Shown in pieces: positions 46,195 through 56,600 of a stretch of 64,000 nt of DNA. The notes below the pieces were generated by a model. It was not told where the DNA came from, did no database searches, and saw only the letters and a list, made by a program, of their open reading frames with translations. Each line of letters begins with the position of its first letter. Position 1 is the stretch's first letter. The stretch comes from Herbaspirillum sp. (GTDB lineage Bacteria; Pseudomonadota; Gammaproteobacteria; Burkholderiales; Burkholderiaceae_D): positions 248,001 through 312,000 of the forward strand of contig NZ_JAGIBI010000001.1 of assembly GCF_017744395.1 (NCBI RefSeq), written 5' to 3'. Position numbers and translations under genes: made by a program.

Positions 46195-46926
46195 ATGACA
46201 ACAACCAAAACGAGACCGCTGCTCCTTATGCTGTTATGCGCCGCCGCGCTGGCCGGTTGCGCCAGTTCACCGGCGCCGCACGGCGAGGTCAAGGGAGCCT
46301 CGGCCAGTTCGCGCGAGATGGGGCAGTCCGACACCAACCGCGTCGCCACGCTGGCCATGCGCGCCAATCTCGACGGGCTCTACCTGCTGATGGACAAGCT
46401 CTACCGGCGCAACCCGGCGGAATGGAAAAAGACCGCCGCCAGCCGCGAAGAGGCGCTCGCCAAGGTGCGCGATGCGGTGGAGAAGCGCCAGTCCTGGCCG
46501 GAATTGCAGGGCAAGCGCGATATCGCCGCCATGGCGCTGGCGCTGAGCCCGGACTTCAAGGGCGACCGCGTGGCTGCCTTCGTCTATGCCACCGCCGACA
46601 TGATCATCGTCGCGCACGGCAACAAGATCGAATTCTTCCTGATCGACAGCCTCGACGCCCAGCACCTGTACAACGCCGCCCGCAATGTCGAGATCGGCGC
46701 CTGGATCCTGGCCAGCCGCCGCAATCCGGCCGGCGGCCCCTTGCTGCTGTCCGACGAGATCAGCGCCGACATGCGCAACCTCAGCTTCGAGCGGGAATTC
46801 GGCAAGATCGTCGGCCGCCTCGACCTGCTCGCCACGTTCATCACTGAAAAATACCGCCGCGCCGGGATCAGCTATGTGCAGAACCTGCTGGGCGGTTCGT
46901 TCCTTCAGTTTCTGCCGGTGCGTTGA
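46195..46926 (+). CDS. hypothetical lipoprotein
   Basis: MTTTKTRPLLLMLLCAAALAGCASSP lipobox (LAGC); no family recognised. Confidence 0.75.
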   Translation: MTTTKTRPLLLMLLCAAALAGCASSPAPHGEVKGASASSREMGQSDTNRVATLAMRANLDGLYLLMDKLYRRNPAEWKKTAASREEALAKVRDAVEKRQSWPELQGKRDIAAMALALSPDFKGDRVAAFVYATADMIIVAHGNKIEFFLIDSLDAQHLYNAARNVEIGAWILASRRNPAGGPLLLSDEISADMRNLSFEREFGKIVGRLDLLATFITEKYRRAGISYVQNLLGGSFLQFLPVR

Positions 46927-48553
46927 TGACGACATGGCTGCAACCGATGCCGGCCGGCGCGATCACATAGCAGCCGCGGCCGCTGGCCTTGGCGCAATAC
47001 ATGGCCTGGTCGGCGGCTTGCAGCAGGCTGTCGGCATCGCAGCGGCCGTCGCAGATGGCAATCCCGATCGACACGCCCAGCCGGTATTCCCCTTGCGCCA
47101 GCAGCAGCGGCTCGGACACCGCCTTGATGCATTTCTCGGCCAGGGCGCGCGCGCCGTTTTGCAGCGGCGCCTCCAGGTCGGTCGCCAGCAGTACGAATTC
47201 GTCCCCGCCGACGCGCGCCAGGGTATCGCTGTGGCGCGCCACCTGGCGCAGGCGCCGGGTGATTTCCTGCAACACGAGGTCGCCGGCCTTGTGCCCGAGG
47301 CTATCGTTGATCGGCTTGAACCCGTCCAGGTCGAGGAACAGCAGCGCGATGCCGCTTTGTTCGCAGCAGACGTCGCCTATTGCTTGCCGCATGCGCTCGG
47401 CCAGCATCATGCGGTTGGGCAGGCCGGTCAGGACATCGTGGTGGGCCTGGTGCTGCAGCTCGGACTGGTGCAGTTTGAGACGCGCCAGCAAACCGTTGAA
47501 GGCCATGGTGAGATGGCCGACCTCATCGCGCGACGTCACCGGCAGCGGCGACAGGGGGATTTCCCCGCGTGTCATCTTGTCGGCCAGCTCGGCCGCCCGG
47601 CGCAGCGGGCGGAAGAACATGAAATAAGTCAGCATGATGAGCAGGACAATCACGCCAGCCTGGACCGTCCCGCCGCGCGCGACCAGGTGGCGCATGCGGT
47701 CTGCGCCCGGTATCGAGGATGCCAGCGGCAGGCAGGCAACGACAAACCAGTCGGTGCCGGGCACCGAGGCGAAACCCCTGACTTGTTCGATGCCCTTGGC
47801 GTTGTGGCCGACGCCGTTGCCGCGGAAACCTGTCAGTGCGCGGTCCAGCATCGGATCGGCGCCTGCGGCCGGCAGCGGGGTGACCGCCATGGACGGATCG
47901 TTGGAGGTGATGATCAGCCGCCGCGCCGGCGACACCAGCAGGAAAACGCCTTTCGGTTCCAGGTGCTTTTGCTGCAGCTGCTCCAGGAATCCGGTCGGAG
48001 TGAGCGTGTTGGTGCCGCCCAGCACGCCAGTGACTTTGCCGGCCGCATCCCTGATCGGGACCAGCATCCCAAGCAGCGGCGCGCCCGCTTCCCAGGCCGA
48101 AAGCGGGGCGTCGGTCACGGCGCTTCCTGCCAGGGCACGCTGGTAATCGGAATCGGCGGCCAGCGACGGGGTGCGTTGGTTCAGCAGGTCAGGATAGCCG
48201 GCGACGACCGTACCGGAGGTGTCGGCCACGAACAGGCGTTGCAGCAGCAATGGTTGTATCGCATGGCGTTCGCCCAGCCATTCGCGCAGGGCTGCCGGAT
48301 CGCGCGCCAGGCCGGGCGGCATTTGCGCGGCCAGCCGTTCCAGGAAAAGGCGTCGTTCGCCGATGCGGTAGCCGATGCTCTCGGCAAGATAGCCGGCCAC
48401 GACGCCTTGCCGTTCGGCCGCCACCGCGCTTTGCTCAGTCTCAAGGAAGTTGACCAGGAAGTAATAGCGCGCGACGGCGGAGCAGGCGATAAGCACGATC
48501 CCGAACAGAACGAGACGCGTGAGAAGGCTGTTGGTGAGGCGTTCTGTCTTCAT
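46868..48553 (-). CDS. membrane diguanylate cyclase (periplasmic sensor, HAMP, GGDEF)
   Basis: TM ... HAMP-like linker ... HDVLTGLPNRMMLAERM ... LARVGGDEFVLLATDL. Confidence 0.92.
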   Translation of the reverse strand: MKTERLTNSLLTRLVLFGIVLIACSAVARYYFLVNFLETEQSAVAAERQGVVAGYLAESIGYRIGERRLFLERLAAQMPPGLARDPAALREWLGERHAIQPLLLQRLFVADTSGTVVAGYPDLLNQRTPSLAADSDYQRALAGSAVTDAPLSAWEAGAPLLGMLVPIRDAAGKVTGVLGGTNTLTPTGFLEQLQQKHLEPKGVFLLVSPARRLIITSNDPSMAVTPLPAAGADPMLDRALTGFRGNGVGHNAKGIEQVRGFASVPGTDWFVVACLPLASSIPGADRMRHLVARGGTVQAGVIVLLIMLTYFMFFRPLRRAAELADKMTRGEIPLSPLPVTSRDEVGHLTMAFNGLLARLKLHQSELQHQAHHDVLTGLPNRMMLAERMRQAIGDVCCEQSGIALLFLDLDGFKPINDSLGHKAGDLVLQEITRRLRQVARHSDTLARVGGDEFVLLATDLEAPLQNGARALAEKCIKAVSEPLLLAQGEYRLGVSIGIAICDGRCDADSLLQAADQAMYCAKASGRGCYVIAPAGIGCSHVVINAPAETEGTNRPAGSAHS

Positions 48554-48675
48554 CGGCGAAGTGGGGGGCGTGTTTCCCAAGAGGCCGGTTTCGCGATGAA
48601 AGCGGCTTGTGCCGGGCCGGGACGTCGTGTGCTGCCGGACGTATGCGAAGCGTCATCGTACCACCCGGCTGCGCT

Positions 48676-48708
48676 TTAGAACCCGTTTCATTGCGAAACG
48701 GGTTCTTA
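48676..48708. repeat. short hairpin TTA-GAACCCGTTTC-ATTGC-GAAACGGGTTC-TTA
   Basis: Perfect 11-bp inverted repeat flanked by TTA on both sides, same architecture as the 41040 element. Confidence 0.8.
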
Positions 48709-48759
48709 GATGGAGTCCTGTTTCCACTTTGCCACAAAATCGGTGGCGTCAGGGCTTTT

Positions 48760-50454
48760 TCAGGCCGGTTCGGCGTGTTCCACCATCAGTTGCACGGTGG
48801 TCTTGCCGTTGTATTCGTTGGCGTCCAGGCGGAAGGCGACCGTGGCGTAGTCGGGCAGGGCGTCGGCGTGGCCGAACCAGATGGCGTCGTACTTCTGGCC
48901 GTTCTTTTCCAGCAGCAGCTTCAGGTGCTTTTCCTTCAGGATGCGTTGGTTCAGCACGCGGAAGGTGTCGCAGAACACCGGCGGCGCGAAGCCCTGGCCC
49001 CACACCTGCTGGTCCATCACCCCGATGAACTGCACCGAATAATAGGCGTCCTCCAGCACGCCGTCGGTCTCGATCACGCGTTCCAACTGGTTTTGCGTCA
49101 GCCAGTCGCGGCCGACCGCTTCGAACGCCTGGGCAAAGGCGTCGAAGGCTTCGGCATGGATGGTCAGCCCGGCCGCCATCGCATGGCCGCCGAACTTGGT
49201 GATCACCGAAGGCGCGTGCTTGGACACCAGGTCCAGCGCGTCGCGCAGGTGGAAGCCGGGGATCGAGCGGCCCGAGCCCTTGAGGAAACCGTCGTCGCCC
49301 GGTGCGAAGGTGATGGTGGGGCGGTAGAAGCGATCCTTCAGGCGCGAGGCCACGATGCCGATCACCCCCTGGTGCCAGGAGGCGTCGAACACGGCGATGG
49401 TGCGGCGGTCGGCCGGGTTGAAGTCGTCCAGCAGGTTCAGCGCGGTGTCTTGCATGCCGGCCTCGATGTCGCGCCGTTCGCGGTTGATGCTGTCGAGTTC
49501 CTGGGCGATGGCCCAGGCGCGGCCTTCGTCGTCGGTGGTCAGGCATTCGATGCCCAGCGCCATGTCGGCCAGGCGGCCGGCCGCGTTCAGGCGCGGCCCG
49601 ACCGCGAATCCCAGGTCGAACGGGGTGGCGCGGCGCGCCTCGCGGCCAGCGGCGCGGAACAGCGCGGCGATGCCGGGATGCATCTTGCCGCTGCGCATGC
49701 GCTTCAGGCCTTGCGCCACCAGGATGCGGTTGTTGGCGTCCAGCTTGACCACGTCGGCCACCGTGCCCAGCGCCACCAGGTCCAGCAGCGTGTCCAGCCG
49801 CGGCTGCGTCTGGGCATCGAAGATGCCGCGTTTGCGCATCTCGGCGCGCAGCGCCAGCAGCACATAGAACATCACGCCCACGCCGGCCAGGTTCTTGCTG
49901 GGGAAGCCGCATTGCGGCTGGTTCGGGTTGACGATCACGCGCGCCTCCGGCAGCGTGTCGCCCGGCAGGTGGTGGTCGGTCACCACCACGTCGATGCCGC
50001 GCCGCTTGGCCTCGGCCACGCCGTCGATGCTGGCGATGCCGTTGTCGACGGTGACGATCACATCCGGCGCCTTCTCGCGCACGGTCAGCTCGACGATCTC
50101 GGGCGTGAGGCCGTAGCCGTATTCGAAACGGTTGGGCACGATGTAGTCGACCTGCGCGCCCAGCAGGCGCAAGCCGCGCAGGCCCACGGCGCAGGCGGTG
50201 GCGCCGTCGCAGTCGTAGTCGGCCACGATCACCAGCTTCTTGCGCGCGGCGATGGCGTCGGCCAGGTAGCTGGCGGCGGCGTCGATATGCAACAGGCCGG
50301 ACGGCGCGATCAGGGCGTTGAGCTCGCTCGCCAGCTCGCTCGCGCTGGCCAGGCCGCGCGCCGCGTACACGCGCGCCAGCACCGGATGGACGCCCTCGGC
50401 GATCAGTTGCTCGGCTTGCTGGATGGAATAGGGGCGGGTGGCGATGCGGATCAT
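48760..50454 (-). CDS. recJ: single-stranded-DNA-specific exonuclease RecJ
   Basis: VIVADYDCDGATACAVG, VTVDNGIAS, VVTDHHLPGD and GFAVGPRLNAAGRLADM. Confidence 0.95.
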   Translation of the reverse strand: MIRIATRPYSIQQAEQLIAEGVHPVLARVYAARGLASASELASELNALIAPSGLLHIDAAASYLADAIAARKKLVIVADYDCDGATACAVGLRGLRLLGAQVDYIVPNRFEYGYGLTPEIVELTVREKAPDVIVTVDNGIASIDGVAEAKRRGIDVVVTDHHLPGDTLPEARVIVNPNQPQCGFPSKNLAGVGVMFYVLLALRAEMRKRGIFDAQTQPRLDTLLDLVALGTVADVVKLDANNRILVAQGLKRMRSGKMHPGIAALFRAAGREARRATPFDLGFAVGPRLNAAGRLADMALGIECLTTDDEGRAWAIAQELDSINRERRDIEAGMQDTALNLLDDFNPADRRTIAVFDASWHQGVIGIVASRLKDRFYRPTITFAPGDDGFLKGSGRSIPGFHLRDALDLVSKHAPSVITKFGGHAMAAGLTIHAEAFDAFAQAFEAVGRDWLTQNQLERVIETDGVLEDAYYSVQFIGVMDQQVWGQGFAPPVFCDTFRVLNQRILKEKHLKLLLEKNGQKYDAIWFGHADALPDYATVAFRLDANEYNGKTTVQLMVEHAEPA

Positions 50455-51488
50455 GCGGACAGCTTGGATAAGGAGGGTTTGAGCCAGAACTTGCGCAGCG
50501 CGCCGCGCGTGGTGGAAATCTGCACCAGCTTGTCGGCGCCGGTCAGGATCAGGTTGACGGCATCGAAGGCGCCGTCGCGCAGCGAGGCCAGCAGCGGCGC
50601 CAGCCATTCGCGGTCGATGCTTTCCATGCGCTGCAGCCACAGGCCCCATTCCTGGGCCAGGGCGACTTCGACCAACTGGTCCAGCAGCAGCAAGCGGTGG
50701 CCGTTGCCGGCGGCGATGTCGGCGGCGCCGGGCAAGCTTGCCGGCGCGCTGCCGAAAGCCTGGGTCCAGCCGTTCAGGCCATAGCCGGCGGCGTAGGCCG
50801 ATGCAGGGGCGGCCGAGGTATCGGCGCCGCCCCAGATCCACATCGAATTGACCGTTTTCAGGCCGCGCATCTCGCGCTCTTCATTCAGGCTTTCCGAGAA
50901 CCATTGCATCTGCACTTCGTTCTGCAGCTTGCGCCAGGCCAGCTCGCCCGGCCCCTCCGGCATCCAGATGTCGACATTGCGGCCGCTGGCGGCGGACGGG
51001 GTCGAGGTGCGCAGGCCGGCCCAGGCGTCGGCGCGGATGAACCAGGTGCCGGCGTCGCCATAGACGACTTCATGGCCGATCTCGGTGAACAGCGGAGCGG
51101 CGGATGCGAACAGTTTTTGCGATTGCGCCTCGTCCAATTGCAACTGGCTGATATCGGTCAGCACCAGGTGGTCGCGCGCAACGTGGATATGGGCCGGATG
51201 CAGTACGAACCAGTGGCCGGCGGCCGGGGTATGGCCGAGGCTGCGCATCAGCGCGGCGGCGGCGGCCGGGCTGCTGTCCTGGGCCGGCTGCGGCAAGCCG
51301 AAGCGCCGGGCCAGCCAGTGCTCATGCGGCAAGGCGCGCGAGAATGGATCGTGCGATTGCGTCGGCGCGGCGGGTTTGCCGCGCGCCAGCAGCATCGCCA
51401 GCGCCGGGGCCTGGCATTGGCGCAGCAGGTCGCGCGCCATTTCGGCCGGGGGCAGGGCGAAGGGGATGAGGATGTCGAGTTGGTTCAT
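50451..51488 (-). CDS. cofactor-independent phosphoglycerate mutase-like regulatory protein
   Basis: LKTVNSMWIWGGADTSAA and overall composition as in recJ-adjacent beta-proteobacterial proteins; 4-bp overlap with recJ. Confidence 0.65.
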   Translation of the reverse strand: MNQLDILIPFALPPAEMARDLLRQCQAPALAMLLARGKPAAPTQSHDPFSRALPHEHWLARRFGLPQPAQDSSPAAAAALMRSLGHTPAAGHWFVLHPAHIHVARDHLVLTDISQLQLDEAQSQKLFASAAPLFTEIGHEVVYGDAGTWFIRADAWAGLRTSTPSAASGRNVDIWMPEGPGELAWRKLQNEVQMQWFSESLNEEREMRGLKTVNSMWIWGGADTSAAPASAYAAGYGLNGWTQAFGSAPASLPGAADIAAGNGHRLLLLDQLVEVALAQEWGLWLQRMESIDREWLAPLLASLRDGAFDAVNLILTGADKLVQISTTRGALRKFWLKPSLSKLSA

Positions 51489-51540
51489 GGGGCGATATTT
51501 TAGCGGTTGCCAGGTTATTACTCCCGGCTTGCATCGAGGC

Positions 51541-53664
51541 TCAGCTTTTCTTCCAGGCGTTCTTGGCCCGCTGCCGCACCAGCATCTTCACGCTTTCGGG
51601 CATGGGCGTGCGGGCGCCGTTGGTTTCCGCCGAGAACCACAGACTGTCTTCGAAATGCGGCAGCATGCGCGGCGTGATGAAGCGGCTGCGGATGGCGTTG
51701 ACGTGGCGGTCGCCTTGCTGCGTTTGCTGGACGACGTAGAAGCGCTGCGGCACGATCAGGTGCAAATACTCCTTGGCGCGCGTCATGGCAACGTACAGCA
51801 GGCGGCGCTCTTCGGCGATCTCGGCTTCGCTGCCGGTGGTCAGGTCGGACGGGATGCAGCCGTCCACCACGTTGAGCACATGCACCGAGCGCCATTCCTG
51901 GCCCTTGGCGGAGTGGATAGTGGACAGCGTCAGGTAGTCCTCGTCGCGGTAGGGCGGCTCCGCATAGTCGCTGCTGGCTTCGGGCGGATCCAGCGTCAGC
52001 TCGGTCAGGAATTTCTCGCGCGAGGCATAGCCGCGGGCCAGCGCGGCCAGTTGTTCGATGTCGGCGCGGCGGGCGGAGGCATCGTCGTATCGGCGTTCCA
52101 GTTGCGGCAGGTACCAGTCGCGCGCGGCTTCGATGTCGGCCGGCCACGGCGCCCCGGCGCTTCGCATCAGCGCATAGGCGTCGGCGAAGGCTTGCCATTC
52201 CAGCGCGGCATTGGCGGGCGGCGCGAACTCGCGCAGGGCTGCTGCCGGGTCGTTGGCGGCGGCCATCCGGTCCAGTACCTTCCTGGCGGTGGCCGGGCCG
52301 ATGCCGGGGATCAGTTGCAGGGCGCGGAAACCCGCCATGCGGCCGCTGGGATTGTGGGCCAGGCGCAGCAGCGAGAGGATGTCCTTGATGTGGGTGCTTT
52401 CGAGGAACTTCAGGCCGCCGAACTTCAGGAAGGGGATGTTGCGCCGGGACAGTTCCAGTTCCAGCGCGGCGCTGTGGGTGACGGTGCGGAACAGTACCGC
52501 CTGCGATTTCAGCGTCAGGCCTTGTTCGCGGTGCGCCAGCACGCGGTTGGCGACCCAGCGCGCCTGCTCCACCTCGTCCGGGATCACGACCAGTTGCGGT
52601 TTCTGCGAGGACGGCTTCCCGCTCCACAGGTGCTTGTGGTGGCGTTCGGGGGCGTCGGTGATGACGGCGTTGGAGGCGGCCAGTATCGGTTCGGTCGAAC
52701 GGTAGTTGCGTTCCAGCGTGACGATATGCGCCGGGCGCGAGAACAGCGCCGGGAAGTCTAGGATGTTGCGCACCGTGGCGCCGCGGAAGGAATAGATCGA
52801 TTGGGCGTCGTCGCCCACCGCCGTGACGCCGGCGCCGTCGGGCTTCAGACGCTGCAGGATTTCGGCCTGCAGGCGGTTGGTGTCCTGGTATTCATCCACC
52901 AGCACGTGGTCGAAGCGTTCGCTCACGTGGCGCGCCAGTTCGGCGTCGGACAGCATGTCGGCCCAGAACAGCAGCAGGTCGTCGTAGTCCAGCACGTGCT
53001 GCTGTTCCTTGGCCTCGGCATAGCGTCCAAACAGCTCGGCCAGTTGCGCTTCCCATTCGCGGCACCAGGGGAATTGCGTTGGCAGCACCGTGCCGAGGTC
53101 TTCGCGGGTGTTGAGCGCGCGGGAATAGATGGCCAGGCAGGTGGCCTTGAGCGGGAAGCGTTTGTCGGTCGCGGTCAGTCCCATCTCGTGGCGCAGCAGT
53201 CCCATCAGGTCTTCCGAGTCGCCGCGGTCCTGGATGGTGAAGTCGGGCTCCAGGCCGATCGGGGCCGCATAGTCGCGCAGCAGGCGCGCGCCGATCGCAT
53301 GGAAGGTGCCCGACCATGCCAGCCCCGGCGGCGACGCCGATGGCGGCAGTTGCAGCACTTGGCCGATCACCTGGCTGACGCGCTTGCCCAGGTCGGCGGC
53401 GGCGCGCCGCGAAAACGTCAGCAGCAGGATGCGTTGCGGGTCCGCGCCGTCGAGGATCAGTTTCGCCACCCGGTGCGCCAGCGTATTGGTCTTGCCGGTG
53501 CCGGCGCCGGCCACGATCAGCAAGGGGAGGTGCTGGGCGGGCGGCAGCTTGCCGCCATGCTCCACTGCGGCGCGCTGTTCGTCGTTGAGTCTGGCGAAGG
53601 GATCCCCGGCGGCGGGCGCGATCCCGGATGTCGGGACATCGAAATCGGCGGGATCTGGCGGCAT
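51541..53664 (-). CDS. UvrD/Rep-family ATP-dependent DNA helicase
   Basis: LNDEQRAAVEHGG, VAGAGTGKTNTLAHRV, VDEYQDTNRLQAEIL, VGDDAQSIYSFRGA, TIHSAKGQEW. Confidence 0.94.
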   Translation of the reverse strand: MPPDPADFDVPTSGIAPAAGDPFARLNDEQRAAVEHGGKLPPAQHLPLLIVAGAGTGKTNTLAHRVAKLILDGADPQRILLLTFSRRAAADLGKRVSQVIGQVLQLPPSASPPGLAWSGTFHAIGARLLRDYAAPIGLEPDFTIQDRGDSEDLMGLLRHEMGLTATDKRFPLKATCLAIYSRALNTREDLGTVLPTQFPWCREWEAQLAELFGRYAEAKEQQHVLDYDDLLLFWADMLSDAELARHVSERFDHVLVDEYQDTNRLQAEILQRLKPDGAGVTAVGDDAQSIYSFRGATVRNILDFPALFSRPAHIVTLERNYRSTEPILAASNAVITDAPERHHKHLWSGKPSSQKPQLVVIPDEVEQARWVANRVLAHREQGLTLKSQAVLFRTVTHSAALELELSRRNIPFLKFGGLKFLESTHIKDILSLLRLAHNPSGRMAGFRALQLIPGIGPATARKVLDRMAAANDPAAALREFAPPANAALEWQAFADAYALMRSAGAPWPADIEAARDWYLPQLERRYDDASARRADIEQLAALARGYASREKFLTELTLDPPEASSDYAEPPYRDEDYLTLSTIHSAKGQEWRSVHVLNVVDGCIPSDLTTGSEAEIAEERRLLYVAMTRAKEYLHLIVPQRFYVVQQTQQGDRHVNAIRSRFITPRMLPHFEDSLWFSAETNGARTPMPESVKMLVRQRAKNAWKKS

Positions 53665-53953
53665 GGGCGTATCGGGGCGAAGTGTTGCGGAAAGCCTTGC
53701 ACTGTATATATAACCAGTTCCGTGCGCAACATCGGCCCGGATGTTGTTGCCTGGAAATGCTGGCCGCAAGGAGCGGATTTTGCGGCGCCGCGAACCTCCG
53801 CGCAAAGCCCGACTCTATTCCGGCACGGCGGCGAGCGGGGCGGCCGGGCTGGGCCGGACGGTCCATTCTGTGGCAAACTTCGCGCTTCGCCTGTCGAAAT
53901 GTGCTGCCGCCGGCGGCGTATTTCATCCAACACGGCCTTCTCTCGGAGCAATT

Positions 53954-55219
53954 TTGAGTCTAATAAAAAACCTGCCGTTCGAATGGCTGGTCGGCATCCG
54001 CTATACGCGCGCCGGCAAGCGCAGCGGCCGCAACAGCTTCATCTCCTTTATTTCCCTCATTTCCATGGCCGGCATCGCGCTCGGCGTGGCCGCGCTGATC
54101 GTGGTGCTGTCGGTCATGAACGGCTTCCAGAAGGAAGTGCGCGACCGCATGCTGTCGGTGCTGGCGCATATCGAGGTGTTTGACGCCTCCGGCTCCATGC
54201 GCGACTGGCAAGCGGTGGCCAAGCAGACCTTCCAGAACAAGGAAGTGCTGGGCGCTGCGCCCTACGTGGCGGCGCAGGCGATGGTGATGCGCGACGACAA
54301 CCTGCGCGGCGTGGTGGTGCGCGGCGTGCTGCCGGAAGAGGAGCCCAAGGTTTCCGATGTCGCCAAACAGATCAAGCAGGGCAGTTTCGACGCCCTGAAG
54401 CCGGGTGAATTCAATATCGTGCTGGGCGGCGAACTGGCACGCGGACTGCGGGTGGGCATCGGCGACAAGGTGACGCTGATCGCGCCGCAGGGGCAGGTGA
54501 CGCCGGCCGGCGTGCTGCCGCGCCTGAAACAGTTCACGGTGGGCGGCATCTTCGAGGCCGGGCATTATGAGTTCGACTCCTCGCTGGCCTTCCTCCATCT
54601 GCAGGATGCCGAAACCCTGTTCCGCCAGGATGCGCCGACCGGCGTGCGGCTGCGCATCCGCGACATGCTGCAGGCGCCGCAGGTGACCCGGGAGCTGGCT
54701 TCCACGCTGACCGGCGACCTCTACCTGCGCGACTGGTCGCAGCAGAACAGCAACTGGTTCGCGGCGGTCAAGACCGAGAAGCGCATGATGTTCATCATCC
54801 TGACCCTGATCATCGCGGTGGCCGCCTTCAACCTGGTGTCGACGCTGGTGATGACGGTCACCGACAAGCAGGCCGACATCGCCATCCTGCGCACGCTGGG
54901 CGCTTCGCCCGGCTCCATCATGAAGATCTTCGTGATCCAGGGCGCGCTGGTGGGCCTGGTCGGCACCGCCATCGGCGTCGGCCTGGGCGTGCTGGTGGCG
55001 CTCAATATCGATGTGGTGGTGCCGGCCATCGAGCGCCTGTTCCATGTGCAGTTCCTGCCCAAGAGCATCTATGTGATTTCCGAGCTGCCTTCGCAGTTGA
55101 TCTGGTCCGATGTCTACACCATCGGCGGCGTGGCGGTGGTGCTGGCTTTCCTGGCGACGCTGTATCCGAGCTGGGCCGCGGCCCGCGTCAAACCGGCGGA
55201 GGCGCTGCGCTATGAGTAA
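53954..55219 (+). CDS. lolC: lipoprotein-releasing ABC transporter permease LolC/E
   Basis: Apparent TTG start ([64 protein letters not shown]). Confidence 0.92.
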   Translation: MSLIKNLPFEWLVGIRYTRAGKRSGRNSFISFISLISMAGIALGVAALIVVLSVMNGFQKEVRDRMLSVLAHIEVFDASGSMRDWQAVAKQTFQNKEVLGAAPYVAAQAMVMRDDNLRGVVVRGVLPEEEPKVSDVAKQIKQGSFDALKPGEFNIVLGGELARGLRVGIGDKVTLIAPQGQVTPAGVLPRLKQFTVGGIFEAGHYEFDSSLAFLHLQDAETLFRQDAPTGVRLRIRDMLQAPQVTRELASTLTGDLYLRDWSQQNSNWFAAVKTEKRMMFIILTLIIAVAAFNLVSTLVMTVTDKQADIAILRTLGASPGSIMKIFVIQGALVGLVGTAIGVGLGVLVALNIDVVVPAIERLFHVQFLPKSIYVISELPSQLIWSDVYTIGGVAVVLAFLATLYPSWAAARVKPAEALRYE

Positions 55220-55922
55220 CACGACAGGTCAGGCAATGAACGACAAGCAAGTGGTGCTGGCCGCGCGCGGCCTGGGCAAGACATTCACGCAGGGCAAGTA
55301 TTCGGTCAAGGTGCTGGCCGGCATCGACATCGATGTGCGCCATGGAGAGCAGGTCGCCATCGTCGGCGCTTCCGGTTCCGGCAAGTCAACCCTGCTGCAT
55401 CTGCTGGGCGGGCTGGATACGCCGACGGCCGGTTCGGTCACGTTGCAGGGCCAGGACTTCGCCGGTCTGGGCGAGGCGGCGCGCGGCGAGCTGCGCAACA
55501 AGTCGCTGGGCTTCGTCTACCAGTTCCACCATCTGCTGCCGGAATTCTCGGCGTTGGACAACGTGGCCATGCCGCTGCTGATCCGCCGCGTCAGGCGCGA
55601 ACAGGCGCAGCAGCAGGCGCGCGAGATCCTGGCCCGGGTCGGCTTGGAACAGCGCGTCTCGCACGTGCCGGGCGAACTGTCCGGCGGCGAACGCCAGCGC
55701 GTGGCCCTGGCGCGCGCGCTGGTGACGCATCCGGCCTGCGTGCTGGCCGACGAGCCGACCGGCAACCTCGACCGCGGCACCGCCGACAAGACGTTTGAAT
55801 TGATGATCGAGCTGTCGCAGAAGCTGGGCACGGCCTTTGTGATCGTGACCCATGACAACGACCTGGCCGGGCGCTGTGGCAGGGTGCTGCGGCTGTCGGA
55901 ACAGGGCCTGCGACAGGACTGA
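55212..55922 (+). CDS. lolD: lipoprotein-releasing ABC transporter ATPase
   Basis: [45 protein letters not shown]; overlaps lolC stop. Confidence 0.94.
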   Translation: MSNTTGQAMNDKQVVLAARGLGKTFTQGKYSVKVLAGIDIDVRHGEQVAIVGASGSGKSTLLHLLGGLDTPTAGSVTLQGQDFAGLGEAARGELRNKSLGFVYQFHHLLPEFSALDNVAMPLLIRRVRREQAQQQAREILARVGLEQRVSHVPGELSGGERQRVALARALVTHPACVLADEPTGNLDRGTADKTFELMIELSQKLGTAFVIVTHDNDLAGRCGRVLRLSEQGLRQD

Positions 55923-55957
55923 AACATTTGACCAACCTGGATTGCGACTGGGGAGCA

Positions 55958-56542
55958 ATGAGCAAGAAGACAATCAAGTGTGCGCTGTTGGCAGCGATGC
56001 TGCTCAACGCATTGGAAACGCGAGCGGAGTCGCTGCGTGTGCAGGTACCGGCTCCGTACGCGGACAATGCTCCGGTGATGGATCGCATCCGCGAGGAATG
56101 CGCTGTGGAAGAGATGGTGGGCAACTACGTGTTTCGCCACGTGGCGCAGAAGTATCCGGATGCTTTGCAGGTTTCCGATCCTGCCGAGCTCGACAAGGGG
56201 CGTGTGCTCAAGCTCACCGTACTGTCGGTGCAGGGCGTGGGAGGCGGCGGCTGGAGCGGTTCCAAGGCGATTCTGGTGCGCGGCGACTTGATGCAGGATG
56301 GGAAGGTAGTACGTTCCGCCGTGCAGCGCGATCATTCGCGTGGCGGCATGTGGGGCGGCATGCGTGGCACATGCGGGATTCTCGAGATCGTCGCCGACTC
56401 GCTGGGCAAGCAATTCACCGCTTGGCTGGGACGCATGGAAGGGCTGCAGCCGACAGTAGTACCGGCCGCCGCTACGTTCCATGAGCCACCGGCCGTGGCT
56501 GAAACGCAGGGCGCGGGCGGCAATCCTCAATCAGCGCCATAA
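55958..56542 (+). CDS. exported hypothetical protein
   Basis: MSKKTIKCALLAAMLLNALETRAESLRVQVPAPY signal-like N-terminus; glycine-rich middle region. Confidence 0.7.
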   Translation: MSKKTIKCALLAAMLLNALETRAESLRVQVPAPYADNAPVMDRIREECAVEEMVGNYVFRHVAQKYPDALQVSDPAELDKGRVLKLTVLSVQGVGGGGWSGSKAILVRGDLMQDGKVVRSAVQRDHSRGGMWGGMRGTCGILEIVADSLGKQFTAWLGRMEGLQPTVVPAAATFHEPPAVAETQGAGGNPQSAP

Positions 56543-56600
56543 TGTAGTTTTGGTTCGTCTTCGGCGGGCCGGTCTTTTTTATTTGTTGAATGGCAAGAAC

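Noticed and set aside
44078-46204. 708-aa minus-strand ORF antisense to the PhoX-like gene
   Set aside because: Low-complexity G/R/H/V-rich translation; phoX-like plus-strand frame has clear family motifs.
48607-50784. 725-aa plus-strand ORF opposite recJ
   Set aside because: Shadow ORF; RecJ motifs are unequivocal on the minus strand.
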